Shown: positions 1 through 10,888 of the stretch, one piece after another | Layout of the letters: the number at the start of each line of letters is the position of its first letter | Position numbering within the stretch: position 1 is the first letter of the stretch | Origin: Macrothele yani | Lineage: Eukaryota > Arthropoda > Arachnida > Araneae > Macrothelidae | Length of the DNA: 64,000 nt | Reading direction: 5' to 3' | Assembly: GCA_039090855.1 (NCBI GenBank) | Contig: CM077023.1 | Span: 86,465,127 to 86,529,126, forward strand | Made by a program: the position numbers and the translations under genes | Notes under the pieces: model-generated | The model's input: the letters and a program-made list of their open reading frames with translations, nothing else | Told to the model about the DNA's origin: nothing | Database searches by the model: none

Positions 1-1310
1 TATTTTGAAAGATTTTATACGGAGACTTGATATTTAAAAAGTGCGGATCTCGTTTTCTTGCAAAGAAGGGAACTGAACGCCAGGAACGTAGGACTGATTT
101 TTCTGTTGTTTTTCCCACTTCGGGATTTAAAAATTTAGCACAATTTTTTTTTTGGTGGAAAAAGTTTTTAAAAAGCCGTGCAATGAGTGATAGGCAGGGG
201 CAGTTCTGCCAGTTTGTGTGTGACGCTTCTACATAGTCTCTCTATCACTCTTTTTTTTATCAAAAAACAAAAAAACAAAAAAACAACAAGAACAGAGCAA
301 CCGTCTCCCTAAGGTAAGCACCTGGATCCTCCTATGGTGGATGTTACTCGTATTTCTTGGGAACGTGAGGTACGAAGACCGTGATGCCATAACGTAATAT
401 CAAACCGAATTTGGATTTCTTTTAGAATCTCAGTAGTAATCGTATCGTCGTCTACTATACGTCGATGCCAATTCCAAATTTCATATTATTAGCTTACCTT
501 GACGTACAGTTCTCTTTTAGAGAATTGACGTAAGAGATTTTTGTCATAGATCCCTCAGAATAATCTCTGACTTTTCAACAGCTGCCGAACTGACGTATTT
601 TGTGATGCATACAGGAAGTCTCCTAATATGTATACTTTCTCTAGTAGAATAAAATGTGCGTGGAATAATAGAAATAAGGACAATTTCCATCGTGCAATGA
701 ATCAGTTAAATTGTTTGGCACGGTCTATTGTCATGGATGCAGTTTGCTTTTCATTGTTGCAATCAAAGGCGGATTGGGAAGACAAAACCAGACCGGTAGT
801 TCATTCTTTGTCCACCACGAAAACACACGTACCTACAGGGAAACACCTTTTAAATTCCCTCACTGAAACAAGTTCTGTTATATCCTGGATAAAGAGGACT
901 GCTAAAATATGCATTGTAAAACGAATTCAGTCGTAAACAACTTTGAACAACTTAACAGGGATTAAAAAAAATACGCTCATAATTGAATGTAGTATCAAAC
1001 CATGCTCAAAACACGGTGCTATATGAGTTATTTTTCTTTAAAAATTTTCGTTTTGATAAAAAAAAAAAAAATCACGAGACTTTTGAAAACTCCATTTCCA
1101 ACTAAATCACGATGAAGATCCTTCCGAGAGTTGAAATGTACACATGCCACATAACAAATTTTCCTACGCAATTTTTTTTTATATTTATTTGGTCACTGGT
1201 CGCCTTTTGCCCAATGGTCGCTCCCTCCTTCATAAGCAGACGCCTTATTTTACGCTTTCTAACCGTTGGTTGAAGAAGCGTATATGCTCCAGCTTTGTCC
1301 GTCCTTCTGT
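1..1310. other. Intergenic, no gene seen
   Basis: AT-rich single-copy-looking DNA. Short open frames exist (for example 628-936) but show no domain, no codon pattern and no splice context. A- and T-rich low-complexity tracts lie near 141-151 and 263-293. I see no gene here. Confidence 0.6.
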
Positions 1311-1606
1311 CGGCACGATAACTCGCGTAAAAATGGTTCGATTTCGATGAAATTTTAGTATGTGGTAGGGGACTACTTGGGGACGAACCCTATTGAAAAT
1401 GGGTGAAGTGGGGTCAAAGGTTAGGCCATAGAAGCGGGATGCATTCCATTGCCCTTATGCGTCATAACGTGCGTAAAAATGTTTCGATTTCGATGAAATT
1501 TTATGTGGTAGGGGACCACCTGGGGACGAACCCTATTGAAATTGGACGAAATGGGATCAAAGGTCAGGACATAGGATCGGGATCCATTTCATCGCCCTTA
1601 TCCCTT
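1311..1606. repeat. Tandem repeat block A, ~149-bp unit, two copies
   Basis: Two consecutive units begin at about 1311 and 1460. Each carries the core TTCGATTTCGATGAAATTTT, then a GGGGAC...GGGGACGAACCCTATTGAAA segment and a GGTCAAAGGT segment. The same unit recurs three more times at 2005-2450. The units differ by many substitutions and small indels, so the array is old. Such arrays often form the internal repeats of non-autonomous rolling-circle or other DNA transposons, but the element class is not proven here. Confidence 0.75.
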
Positions 1607-2004
1607 ACTATTAAAGGAGCAATTCTTGTATGTATGTAAATTTTATTTTGAAAACGGCTCTAAGGATTTTGATGAAAGTCGTTAACCTACCGTTTTCTGG
1701 TACTAAAAATCGATTTAGCTTGATCTCGACTTTAGGAAACTTCGTTTAGTGGGTTAAATAACCACCCCGACTTACCACGTTTTTAGTGTCATGGCGTCGG
1801 CCCATTAATGTAACCCATGCTTAGAAACCTTATGACGTCACAATCTCGCGATTGAGATGTTGGCGCGTGGTCACGCCATCTGTCTCATTATGTCACGCGT
1901 TGTGTGTGGATCCTATTAACGTTTTATGACGTCACACTCTTTCGAGCAGATGGTCGCGATTCCCATCTGCCTCATTACGTCACGCGTTGTGTGCGTATGC
2001 CTGT
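1607..2004. other. Spacer between repeat blocks, possible Helentron-type segment
   Basis: The segment opens with TATTAAAGGAGCAATTCTTG followed by a short TGTATGTATGT run and GAAAACGGCTCTAAGGATTT. This layout (ATTAAAG, a short TGTATGTATG run, then a phrase resembling GATTTTGATGAAA) is reminiscent of the ends of Helentron or HINE elements in arthropods. It also contains several TGACGTCA-like and ACGCGTTGTGTG repeats around 1838-1995. The assignment is by resemblance only. No Rep/helicase coding sequence is present. Confidence 0.35.
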
Positions 2005-2450
2005 TCGCACGATAACTCGCGTAACTACCGTTCGATTTCGATGAAATTTTAGTATGTAGTAGGGGAACACCTGGGAAGGAACCCTAATGAAAGTGAACTA
2101 AATGGGGTCAAAGGTCAGGACATAAGAAGGAATCCATTCCACTGCTCTTGTGCGTCATAACTTACGTAAAAATGCTTTGATTTGAATGAAATGTTAGTAT
2201 GTTGTAGGGGCCTGCCTGGGGACGAATTCTATTGAAAATGGGCGAAATAAGGTCAAAGGTTAGGACACAGGAGCGGGATCTATTCCATAGCCCTTATGCA
2301 TCGTAACTTACGTAAAAATGCTTCCATTGCGACAAAACTTTATCATGTTGTTCGGGGGATGTACTAAACCGGTTCTGTTTAATATCATCGAAAGAGGATC
2401 AAAGGTCAGGGCACAGGACCGAGATTTATTCCACAGCCATTATCCTCATA
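2005..2450. repeat. Tandem repeat block B, ~148-bp unit, three copies
   Basis: Units start at about 2005, 2153 and 2300 and match block A (TAACT..CGTAAAAATG, GATGAAAT, GGGGAC, GGTCAAAGGTCAGG). The third unit has drifted most. Together with block A this makes five diverged copies in the same direction. Confidence 0.75.
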
Positions 2451-2465
2451 ACTTGAGTGATAACT

Positions 2466-3290
2466 TGAGTAATGATTTCTGGTATGTTGGAAAGCGTATT
2501 ATAATCAATGCATTGCATGATTTTACTAACTTGTTTTTTTTTAAGTCTATCTATTATTTTGACCCATTAACCAGCAATGGTACATTTTTGTTTCTTTTAA
2601 GATAAAATGTGAGTGGAACATTGATTTCGGAATATCTATTCCGGGGAACCGCTTTGTGTTCTGCGTCAGTCTGTGGATAAGGAGGTAAGGATGACGGGCC
2701 ACCACAGTGGGTACCAGGGTCTTTTGTAATCTTGGTGCCAATGGGCACCAGTGTCTTTTGTAATCTTGGGTACCAAGATTATAAAAGGCAGATCGGGCTA
2801 CCAATGGCCCTGGGCTCCAACAACTTACGTCTAACTGCGGTTAGCTTTAGTTTAATTAATTTGTAAGAGCGTTCTTGGTTCAGACACACTTTTCTCACAT
2901 AAGTACAAAGAATTTTGCTATGTCATTTCACAGCGTGTTTCCAACATACCGACAGAAGAAACACTTTTTTATTAAGGAAATGCTTTTAAATGCAGATATA
3001 AAGCTCAAATGAAGTTAACGATTGCTGTTCACAAGTACCAAAATAAATATTCGTTCCTTCTAAAAAATTCTGGCAGAAAACATGCTAGAAAGTGGGCCAT
3101 TTTTTGAGTGGTCCACTGGGAAAGATCCCTGTGTTACGGCGGACCAATCCTCCCCTAGTCTCAATATCCTTGGAAGGCAAGTCATGATGTCAGTGCTAGA
3201 ACTTTCAGTGCCCCGTCTAAGCAGAAATTCGTACTTTCAGAGGATCAGTCACTACTTCACAAAACATCTGTGCTCAAAATAGCCCTCACC
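2466..3290. other. Intergenic, no gene seen
   Basis: Unique-looking DNA. A short direct repeat at about 2708-2785 repeats the phrase GTCTTTTGTAATCTTGG about 38 bp apart, each copy flanked by GGTACC or GGCACC. Open frames here are short and unremarkable. Confidence 0.5.
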
Positions 3291-4143
3291 AGGGCCGGAT
3301 TAAGGGGTGTCTGATGGGGCTATAGCTTAGGGAACCACCATTTCGAAGTGCCTAGGATGCATGCCTCTACACCGCAAATAATATACAGCTAATATATTTA
3401 TATATGGAGAGAATTACAATAGTTTTAGTTCTGTCTCGTATGATTTCCACTCATTTATGAACAGTGGCTAGAAGACAACATATTTTACGGCAATAACTCA
3501 CCAAGAGTAAACATTTTATGTCGTTGTGTACAGCGGGATCGGCGAGAGAGTTTCAGCTTTTTCACTACCATCCACCCACACCACCCTGCTGGCACTTGGA
3601 ATCATTAATGGACACAATCCGCTGTGACTTCAAATTGCATAACTAAAAAGATGCACCAAGAAAAGACAAGATCTAGAAATCTTAAGCTTTTAACTCATGT
3701 TCGTGTGAGAACAGTGGAAAATACAGAGAAATTTCATGAAAATTCTGCAGGTAATTTTTTAGTTTGAAGAATGCACTACGTATTAATTATCACAAACATG
3801 TTGCGACAGTTTAGTGTTTTAACAGATTTCAATAGTGATTCTCCGTCATAAGTTCTTTGGATGCTCACTCAAATGTCTTAGCCTTGGTAGTTTGTGATAA
3901 TGCTTCTCAACAGAGAAGCATTATCACAAACTACCAAGGCTAAGATCACAAGCACGAACATACTTGTGATAATGAGAAGCAACAGAGAAGCATTATCACA
4001 AGCATGCTGCTGTAGTTTTGTATTTTAACGGACCTCAATAATGATTCTCCTTCATAAGTTCTTTTGGGACACACTCAAATTAGCCTTGGTAGTCCACTCA
4101 AATGTCTTAGCCTAGGGGAACACTAAGGCGTTCATCCGGCCCT
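3291..4143. mobile_element. Probable non-autonomous hAT-type DNA transposon
   Basis: The left end reads CAGGGCCGGATTAAGG and the right end, read on the minus strand, GAGGGCCGGATGAACG, giving imperfect terminal inverted repeats of a style common in hAT elements. Both subterminal regions also carry related CTTAGGGAAC-like phrases. There is no transposase frame. The interior holds a ~190-bp spaced direct repeat (about 3793-3900 and 3998-4100, sharing GATTCTCC.TCATAAGTTCTTT) and the hairpin at 3876-3945. I could not identify a convincing 8-bp target-site duplication, so the class is tentative. Confidence 0.4.
3876..3945. repeat. Perfect inverted repeat, 33-bp arms, 4-nt loop
   Basis: The left arm (3876-3908) contains CTTAGCCTTGGTAGTTTG and is the exact reverse complement of the right arm (3913-3945). 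The loop is AACA. A degraded relative of the hairpin follows at about 3963-4003 (TTGTGATAATGAGAAGCAAC with GAAGCATTATCACAA). Confidence 0.9.
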
Positions 4144-5060
4144 CATTAGACCAGAACACCATATCTTCTAAATTCGCCTTCTTATTCTACTCCTTTACCA
4201 TAACAATTCACGAGAAAATGATTGAAAATACGCTTTAGCGAACGGCATGAAACAAGCCATACGCCGACATTGTGCAGACTTTGTCTGCTCTAAATATTTA
4301 GCGTGCATTCGTCTGTTTTTAAGTGCGAATACGAGTAAAAAAAAGAGGGGGGGGGGTAAAAGAAAATCCTCCAATTTAAAAACAGGAATAAACGATTTCA
4401 AATTCTTGTTGATTGCTCTCCAAGGATTTTTTTTTCTTTTTCGAGTAGGGGGTACCACAGATCCTTAGACCCCTAGGGTACCACCGCAAAATCGCCGTAC
4501 TCACCCTCCGGTGAAATATACGACCTTGGGAGGGAAGGTGGGGACTACAAAGCTGCGACGCGTGCAGCTGAGCGAGAAAGTCGCTTACTTGCCGGAAGAG
4601 ACCACCCTTGTTTTAAACAAAATTCGAACCTACACCTAACGGTGAGAAAGTGTAGAAATCTGCTTATTAAAATGGTTTTCATCAGCGCGCAAAAATCAGG
4701 AATTTCCTAGTCTTACTGCTAATGCAACGCAAAACTACTGACATTATAATTTGCGGTCTTGCAGGCAAATCTGAAACCACTCATTTTTTCAACATACAGA
4801 TGAGACAAAAGTTGTAATAATTGCCCAAAATACAGTAAAAGGAAGAAATTTACAGCTGAGAAATGGAGGAAAAGACTGTATTCCAAAAGCATATAGTACA
4901 CAAGATTTCATTATTGAATCGCATTCTTTTGTTTTAGAACGGTGACAGTAGAAAACGCACAAATCAAAAATCGGAATTTCGGATTTTTTTTTCTTTTTGT
5001 ACTTTAGGGCAGTAGTGCCTACCTTCAATGTCTTGTGTGGTGGCATATGATCTATATGTG
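4144..5060. other. Intergenic, no gene seen
   Basis: No supported gene. A G-run lies at about 4347-4356. The stretch 4450-4640 is noticeably richer in GC than its neighbours but has no recognisable protein, tRNA or repeat match. The open frame 4195-4458 (minus) has a shadow on the opposite strand and no motif. Confidence 0.5.
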
Positions 5061-5402
5061 TATCATCATCAGCATTGTGAACCATTATCAATTCACTGCT
5101 GGATGAAGGTTTCCCAAGTTTTTTCCACAACTGTCTGTCTTGAGCCAGTCTCCTCCGTGTCTCTCCAGCATGCTTTCGAATTTCATCCGCCCATCTCGCA
5201 CATGGTCTTATTCTGTCCTTTGGTATCCAGTCTAATATTTCAGTTCTTCATCGGTGATCCGTTCTTATAGCAATATGTCCAGCCCATTGCCATTTCAGGG
5301 ATTTTACTTTGATGTCACAATCAAACATTGTCAATCCACCACTACCGGATGAAGGTCTCCTCCAAGTTTCTTCCACAACTGTCTGTCTTGAACCAGTCTC
5401 GT
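5061..5402 (-). mobile_element. Two tandem 3'-end fragments of the RTE-type LINE
   Basis: Read on the minus strand, 5061-5318 and 5324-5402 both match the C-terminal coding end and 3' tail of the full-length LINE at 25032-28214 (phrases such as CATTATCAATTCACTGCTGG and CCATTGCCATTTCAGGGATT). The first starts at the CATCATC tail. The second is a separate short 3' end. Both are 5'-truncated and decayed. Confidence 0.85.
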
Positions 5403-5423
5403 GCTTGATATATGTAATACATA

Positions 5424-6836
5424 CACTCATCGTCAAAAAACTAGTTGCAGTCAGTAGGACGTGTCGGATTGCAATGCTATTCTGAAGGGAGGTAACGATT
5501 ACCAGGAACAATAAATGATTAAACATTGAGACTGATAGGGCCAATATTTATTGAGCTACACGCCAATAAGTAGTGTCTCTCAGTATGGCGTCAGGCAGCC
5601 ATGTCTGCTCCCACAGCATGCCAAACGTCTTAGTATGGAGATGGTTAGGTTCCTAATGGTGCCATGCGATAAGCCATCCCATGCAGCTTGAATCTTCTGA
5701 CGCAGTTCCTGCAGATTATGCGGTAGAGGTGGAGTGTGTATAGCGCGTCCAATAGCATCCTGCACATTTTCAACCGGCGATAGGTCTGGCGATGCGACTG
5801 GCCATGGCAGAGTGTCAGTGCCTTGAAAGCAAGCTCTCGAGACAGCAGCAGTATGCGGATGAGCGTTCTCCTGTTGGAAAATCGCACCGGTGTGAGCGTT
5901 CAGAAAAGGTAGGGCTACTGGTTGCATGACCTCATTAACGTAACGTTGGGCTCTAAAGTGCCGGTAATGAACACCAAAGGTGATCTAGCATCGTACGCAA
6001 TTGCACCCCACACCATGACACCAGGCTTTCTGGACGTGTGATGCTCGGCAACAAACCGTTTATCTTGGTGCTGACCACCGTGCCTCCGCACATGGTTTTG
6101 GTGGTCGTCTCCTCCAAGAAAAAAGCGAGACTCGCCACTGAAGATCACCCGCTGCCATTCTGAGTGGCTTCATGACAGTCTGGTACGACACCATTGCAGT
6201 CTTTGGCGACGATGCAATGGTATTACGGGCAGTCATCGTAACGGTCTGCGTGCGTGTAGTCCTACGTCGTGCAGCCGTCTGCCAATGGGGCTGGCACTAA
6301 TCGGACGATGCATGGAGGGCACCACTGCTCGCTGAACATCAGCAATCGTGGCTGTTGGGTGCCTCCACGCATGTTGGTCAACCCGTCGGTTCTCTCTCTC
6401 TCCGTGGTTCGTCTAGGTCTCCCAGACCCTTCCTGTCGCTGCTGCGTGCCTTGTTCTATCCACTGCCGCCAACAGCGAGCTATGGTGATATCATCACGAT
6501 CGGTATGGCGCGCAATGCGGCGATAAGACCATCCTGCCTCCCAGACCCCGAAGACGCGGCCCCTCTGAAACTCCTCGAACTGCTCGAATTGGTTCCGAAT
6601 TTTTCATTTGAAAAGGATGCAGCCGACACAACAGCACGAGTCAGAATGGCAAGCACGCGCAACGGGACTACCTTATATAGACGGACAGACACAGCGCTAC
6701 GACGCCTCCTTGCTTGCGTCACATGCGCGGCCGAGCGTGATGCTTTAATCATTTGCATGTCTCACAACCTACACACCAAGTTTAATTCCTGTCGGTTGCT
6801 TCCTTCTGGGTGCAACTATTTTTTTGACGATGAGTG
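5424..6836 (-). mobile_element. Tc1-like transposon, decayed (element 1)
   Basis: Terminal inverted repeats begin CACTCATCGTCAAAAAA on the left and mirror it on the right (TTTTTTTGACGATGAGTG), flanked by the TA dinucleotides at 5422-5423 and 6837-6838 that Tc1/mariner elements duplicate on insertion. The element is about 1.4 kb, a usual size, and lies next to an older LINE fragment. Confidence 0.93.
5580..6620 (-). pseudogene. Broken Tc1-like transposase of element 1
   Basis: Read on the minus strand, pieces of a Tc1 transposase appear in order: an N-terminal helix-turn-helix region with a GSGRPRRT AT-hook-like motif around 6440, the first catalytic block around 6120-6150, a VMVWGAIAYD block near 6010, the second block near 5870 and SPDLSPVENV near 5770. 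The family needs Asp, Asp, Glu. Here the first block reads FSGESRF (Asp to Gly) and the second QQENAHPH (Asp to Glu), so the enzyme would be dead even without the frameshifts seen between 5915 and 5930 and in the N-terminal half. The C-terminal frame 5580-5927 is continuous. It lies inside the inverted repeats of element 1. Confidence 0.88.
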
Positions 6837-6838
6837 TA

Positions 6839-7983
6839 TATGCATTTTGAAAACTTTTATGACAAAGGATGTTTTTTTACAAAATAAAGTGTTTGTGCTA
6901 TTAAAGCTATTTCAATTAATACTTCACCAAGGTAAGGTAAAGGCACAAATAAAATATTCTAAAATACAGCAACTATATGCAGCACTTACCGACAGGATGT
7001 TACGAACGGAATATTAGGATTTTCCGAAGACACTTTTCCTAGTAATAGTTCGTGATTCAAAGGCCCTGGCTTCATCATCTAGTTCCATTTCATCTTTTCG
7101 GTCTTCATACGTGTTTCAACAAGTTTTCGGATTTACTGCATGACGCAAGAAACCCAAAATAAATAATAAAATGGTTTCCGTTTATGCTTAGTAATTATTT
7201 GAGTGACTGTACAAAATCTCCATCAAATGAATGAGTTCATCCTAATACATCTTGCCCCTCGAGAAATGTTCCGACTTCGGAACCTTCTCATCCTCCCAGA
7301 AGGAAAGAAAAAAAAAAAAGCACGCGAGAGGCCTTCTGTTTTCCAAGGCTTGTGTTAAACAATTAACGATACGTTAGGGTGATGGAATCGTTTCATGACT
7401 TTTCGGCACTTTTTTGTTTTAGTGTAACAGAGTGACTAAGAAAAATGGCTCCACGCTCGTGAAGAAGAAATGTTTACCGTTCTCTTAGGGCGTTGTAAGC
7501 TATTTTCTGTCTTTTTGTTGTAGTTGAAAGTGCAGGAAACGCATAATCAATTTATGGGCATCTGAAGGGTATGTATGGTATACGGACACGTTAGTAGATG
7601 CGACCCTGGGACGCGTGGGAGAGAAAGAGCATCTTTAATTTAAGTTCTACGCTATCAGCTGTGTATGCCTGCGTAGAAAAATTGGTTGGTTTGGTAGCGT
7701 TAGGAGAATTCTCAAATCATGTCCATGTCCTATTTGTAACGAGCATAACAAATAGAAAAAGCAACAACATACAAACATGATGCTTTCTAAGATCCTGTGG
7801 CAAACGGAACCCTTGGAGGAAATACTCACACGGCCTTTGATCTTGGGGGCCGGGTTAGGAGCCACTGCCTCAGAGTTGCCTGCATACTACGTAATTTCTC
7901 AGCTTTGTTTTGGGCTCGCTTCGCAAGAAAGGGCGGTCTTTTAATTCTGAGGTCGTTGAGGACTAAATGTCAGAAATGTAAGA
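6839..7983. other. Intergenic, no gene seen
   Basis: AT-rich unique-looking DNA with an A-run near 7309-7319 and a tiny palindrome near 7268-7283 (GTTCCGACTTCGGAAC). The open frames at 7598-8003 have no recognisable motif. Confidence 0.5.
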
Positions 7984-8042
7984 CTGTTTCCCGAAAACGA
8001 TAAGAACCAGTTTTTTCGGTTCTTATCGTTTTCGGGAAACAG
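7984..8042. repeat. Perfect inverted repeat, 25-bp arms
   Basis: The left arm at 7984-8008 starts CTGTTTCCCGAAAACG and is exactly complementary to the right arm at 8018-8042, with a 9-nt loop AGTTTTTTC. No flanking TA or other target-site duplication is apparent, so it does not look like a transposon end. Confidence 0.9.
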
Positions 8043-8173
8043 ACGTAGTTTCGCCTAATACAGTAAACTTGACTTTCGCTTTCACGAAAGTACTTCTCGA
8101 GATTCAAAAATCATTCATGGATTTTTCGCACTGCTTTTCCTCTAAAAGGGATCAACAGGCAATATTTAAGATT

Positions 8174-8394
8174 GCCGTCCCGGTGGCGCAGTGGTCTAAG
8201 CGATGGCCTCTGGTCATTCGACCGAACGGGGTCCGGGTTCGAATCCCGGTGAGGCATGGATGTTGTGTTTGTGTTACGGCACTGGTTCTCTCCCTTCCCT
8301 GGAACCAGTGACCCTAAATTAGGGACGGGCGACTGCTTATAGCCCATTGAGTTGCTCACGGTGGTCGTTAAACCTCAAAAAAATATATATATAT
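8174..8394 (+). mobile_element. tRNA-derived SINE (family A)
   Basis: The head carries the RNA polymerase III A box (TGGCGCAGTGG, about 8185) and B box (GGTTCGAATCC, about 8237). A shared body follows, with CCCTTCCCTGGAACCAGTG and TTGCTCACGGTGGTCGTTAA, then an A/AT-rich tail. An exact 11-bp target-site duplication (ATATTTAAGAT, 8162-8172 and 8395-8405) defines the ends. Thirteen copies of this family occur in the window. This is a retroposon, not a functional tRNA gene. Confidence 0.95.
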
Positions 8395-8405
8395 ATATTT
8401 AAGAT

Positions 8406-8875
8406 CTGTGTCATTCGAAACAATGGTGCACCTAGGAGTAAGGAGAGCTCAGGGGCCTCAATAATATTTTCTTTTTACTATACTGTCAAGGAAGGCGTCA
8501 GCGTGTTATCAAAGGGAAAATAAAACCGGGTTACCATGTTTTCTTCTTTTAAAGATCACAAGAATTTGCATTTCGTTTGACAGTTTTACCATTTGTTAAA
8601 AGTGGCATTGTGAAATAACTTGAGTTATATCACTTCAATAAATGGCACTTTTTATAACTCAACCTCAAAGTTTAAAAACTTGATTTAAAAGAGTACATAG
8701 CAAAAATTTAACTCTATTTTCTTCCTTCGTGCGTTAAAATAGTTTGATTCAAGCACATAGGTTAAAGAAAATTGTATTTGAAAATGCGTTTATGAAATTT
8801 TCATGAACCTTAAAGGTATCATTGGGATCAACAACCATGAGGCATCAGATTACAATCGTCTTATATTGTTTTACT
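8406..8875. other. Intergenic, no gene seen
   Basis: AT-rich DNA without a recognisable gene or repeat. Confidence 0.5.
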
Positions 8876-9137
8876 ACGAGCGCATCGACACGCATCTGGT
8901 AAACCCAGGCAGCCTAGGGAAGGGGGTCCAAGGACAAAGTGCGTCCGGGCCCGACTTGAGAATAAACCATCCACGCATTCGCGTTTCCAAACAGTGAGAG
9001 TCTGCGGAAACCCCCCCCCCAAAAAACCTCAGACTAGATGGCCGGCGGAACAGGGATTCGAACACACGTCAGAAGCGTCCGCCTCCCACTTAATGCTGCA
9101 CAGCGACTTAACCAACTGTGCTATGCCAACCTTAAAG
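8876..9137 (-). mobile_element. tRNA-derived SINE, second family (family B)
   Basis: On the minus strand a tRNA-like head reads GGTTGGCATAGCACAGTTGG (A box region, about 9107-9132), and GTTCGAATCCC (B box, 9053-9063) follows about 60 bases downstream. The body and tail run towards 8880 and include a C/G homopolymer at about 9011-9020. The body does not match family A. Only one copy is obvious, so the outer boundary is approximate. Confidence 0.65.
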
Positions 9138-9442
9138 GTACACCAAAGTAAAATTGCAGGTTGCTGATGTTGGACAGATTTTTCTCTTAACATTTAGGAG
9201 GAGAGGGGTAATAATGTACTACAAGGACATTATTATCCTGCTCACACACAGAAGATGAAATTATCAGTCGTTTTATTAAAAAAAACAAAAAAAAAAAAAA
9301 ACGTGTAGAGAGACCGAATGCGACTGACGGTGTGAAAGAGAGTAAAAGGAGAAGTAAAGTTAGCAGGGCAACATTTTGATTTACACTGGGAAAAAATACG
9401 ATAGATGCTTTAATTAATTTAACTTATACTGTACAGTATATA
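9138..9442. other. Intergenic, no gene seen
   Basis: AT-rich spacer with an A-run near 9278-9301. Confidence 0.5.
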
Positions 9443-10634
9443 CACTGAAATATCTTTTCATGAGGAACACCCGGGTTTTACATATTCAGGGCGATAACGA
9501 AGTACCACGTGATATCAACGTACCGTGCGGCTACTATACTGCATATTGTGCACACCTATCATCTGTACGTAATCAGTAAACGTTTGCCAGTAACGGGGAA
9601 AAGTGGAGACTTAAGCCAATTTGACCACGGCCAGATAGTTAGGGCCCGGATGGCAGGTGCCAGTATTTCGGAAACAGTCGTACTTGTTTGCTGTTCCCAT
9701 GCTACTGTAACCAGGACTAGATTAGCCATGAAAAGACATCCAGGAATTGTTCATCCACGCGTGTTTGATCCTAGAGGTGAGCGTCCGTTGTCAAGACGGG
9801 CTTAGGCGTGTAACAGTGACCCAGCACACCCACCAGCAAATGAGTGGTGCAGTTTGACCTATTTCCACGTGCACCATGCGCCGTACCTTGCTTCGCCTGA
9901 GGTTCCACAGCTAGAGACTAACGACGGTACTCATGATGACTGGGCGTAATTGCTAACAACGCCTTACATAGACCAATGAACGTAGGCGGTGGACCTTCGA
10001 AAGATGGAGAAAAGTCATCTGGAGTGACGAGTCGAGTTTCTGGCTGCACCATGCTGATGGCCGAAATCGCATAAGGCGTAAACACCACGAATTCCCTGGT
10101 TGCACAATTGAGGTTCGACATGCCGGTGGAGGAAGTGCTCTGGTCTGTGGAACTTTTTCCTGGCAAGCCTTACGTCCCTTGGTTTCCATCCAACAAACAC
10201 CGAATGCTGGACGCTACAGGGATCTGTTAGCCGATGATCTCCACCCATATTTGCAGAAGGTTTACACAGACCAAAATGCCATCTTTCAACAGGACAATGC
10301 ACCGTGTTGTCGGGCTCGTATAAATAACTACTGAGTGGTTGGAGGAACACGACAACGAATTCACCATATTGCCTTGATCCCCAAACTGCCCTGACTGTAA
10401 CCCAATCGAACATTTGTGGGATATGCTAGAACGGGGTATGAGAATTGCTGCTCCTCTTCCTCGGAATCAGCATGTACTGACGGAGCTGCTGTAATGGACA
10501 TGGGTCAAGTTACAAATGGAGGATGTTCGGCACTTTGTAGAATCTGTTCTCAGGAGTCTGCGAGCCGAGATTGCACAGAAAGGTTGAAGAACGCGTTATT
10601 ATGTAGGTGTTCCTAATGCGAAGTTAACTCAATG
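9443..10634 (+). mobile_element. Tc1-like transposon, decayed (element 2)
   Basis: Imperfect ~32-bp terminal inverted repeats begin CACTGAAATATC on the left and, read inward from the right, CATTGAGTTAAC. Both reach a shared GAGGAACACC or TAGGAACACC phrase. TA dinucleotides flank both ends (9441-9442, 10635-10636). The length of about 1.2 kb fits the compact Tc1 group with a transposase of about 340 residues. Confidence 0.9.
9600..10615 (+). pseudogene. Broken Tc1-like transposase of element 2
   Basis: The plus strand encodes, in order, a helix-turn-helix N-terminus (DLSQFDHGQIVRARMAGA at about 9609, then SISETVV), the first catalytic block WSDESSFWLHHADG near 10020, a second block QQDNAPCC near 10290 and NPIEHLWDMLERGM near 10400. 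All three catalytic acids can still be found. They lie in different frames, and stop codons occur near 9805, 10335 and 10378. The second block has Cys where the family has His. The gene cannot make a working enzyme. Confidence 0.87.
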
Positions 10635-10636
10635 TA

Positions 10637-10888
10637 TATACCCACTGGTCTTCAAATGTATCTATTTGGATACATCGTAATACAATTATCTCTCAGACTC
10701 ATAGATTTATTAACAGACTTCATTTTAAGTACCTTAGATAATGTAACTTCATTTTTAAATACCTTAGAATGTCTTCGAAGTTGCAATTTATAAAATAATG
10801 TTGAAGAATTAACATCAATACACAACTAGGATGCAAAAGCATACTGGTATTGGATAATTCTGTGAAATGTTAAGACCACTGATAAATA
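10637..10888. other. Spacer between Tc1 elements 2 and 3
   Basis: Short AT-rich spacer with a small duplicated phrase (ACTTCATTTTAAGTACCTTAGA and a variant, about 10717-10768). No gene. Confidence 0.5.

Noticed and set aside
4195..4468. Opposing open frames at 4195-4458 (minus) and 4247-4468 (plus)
   Set aside because: They overlap on opposite strands across low-complexity A/G tracts and show no recognisable domain.
8174..8260. Functional tRNA genes at the SINE heads
   Set aside because: The heads have A and B boxes, but the following body, A-rich tail and target-site duplications show retroposons, and the cloverleaf is not sound.
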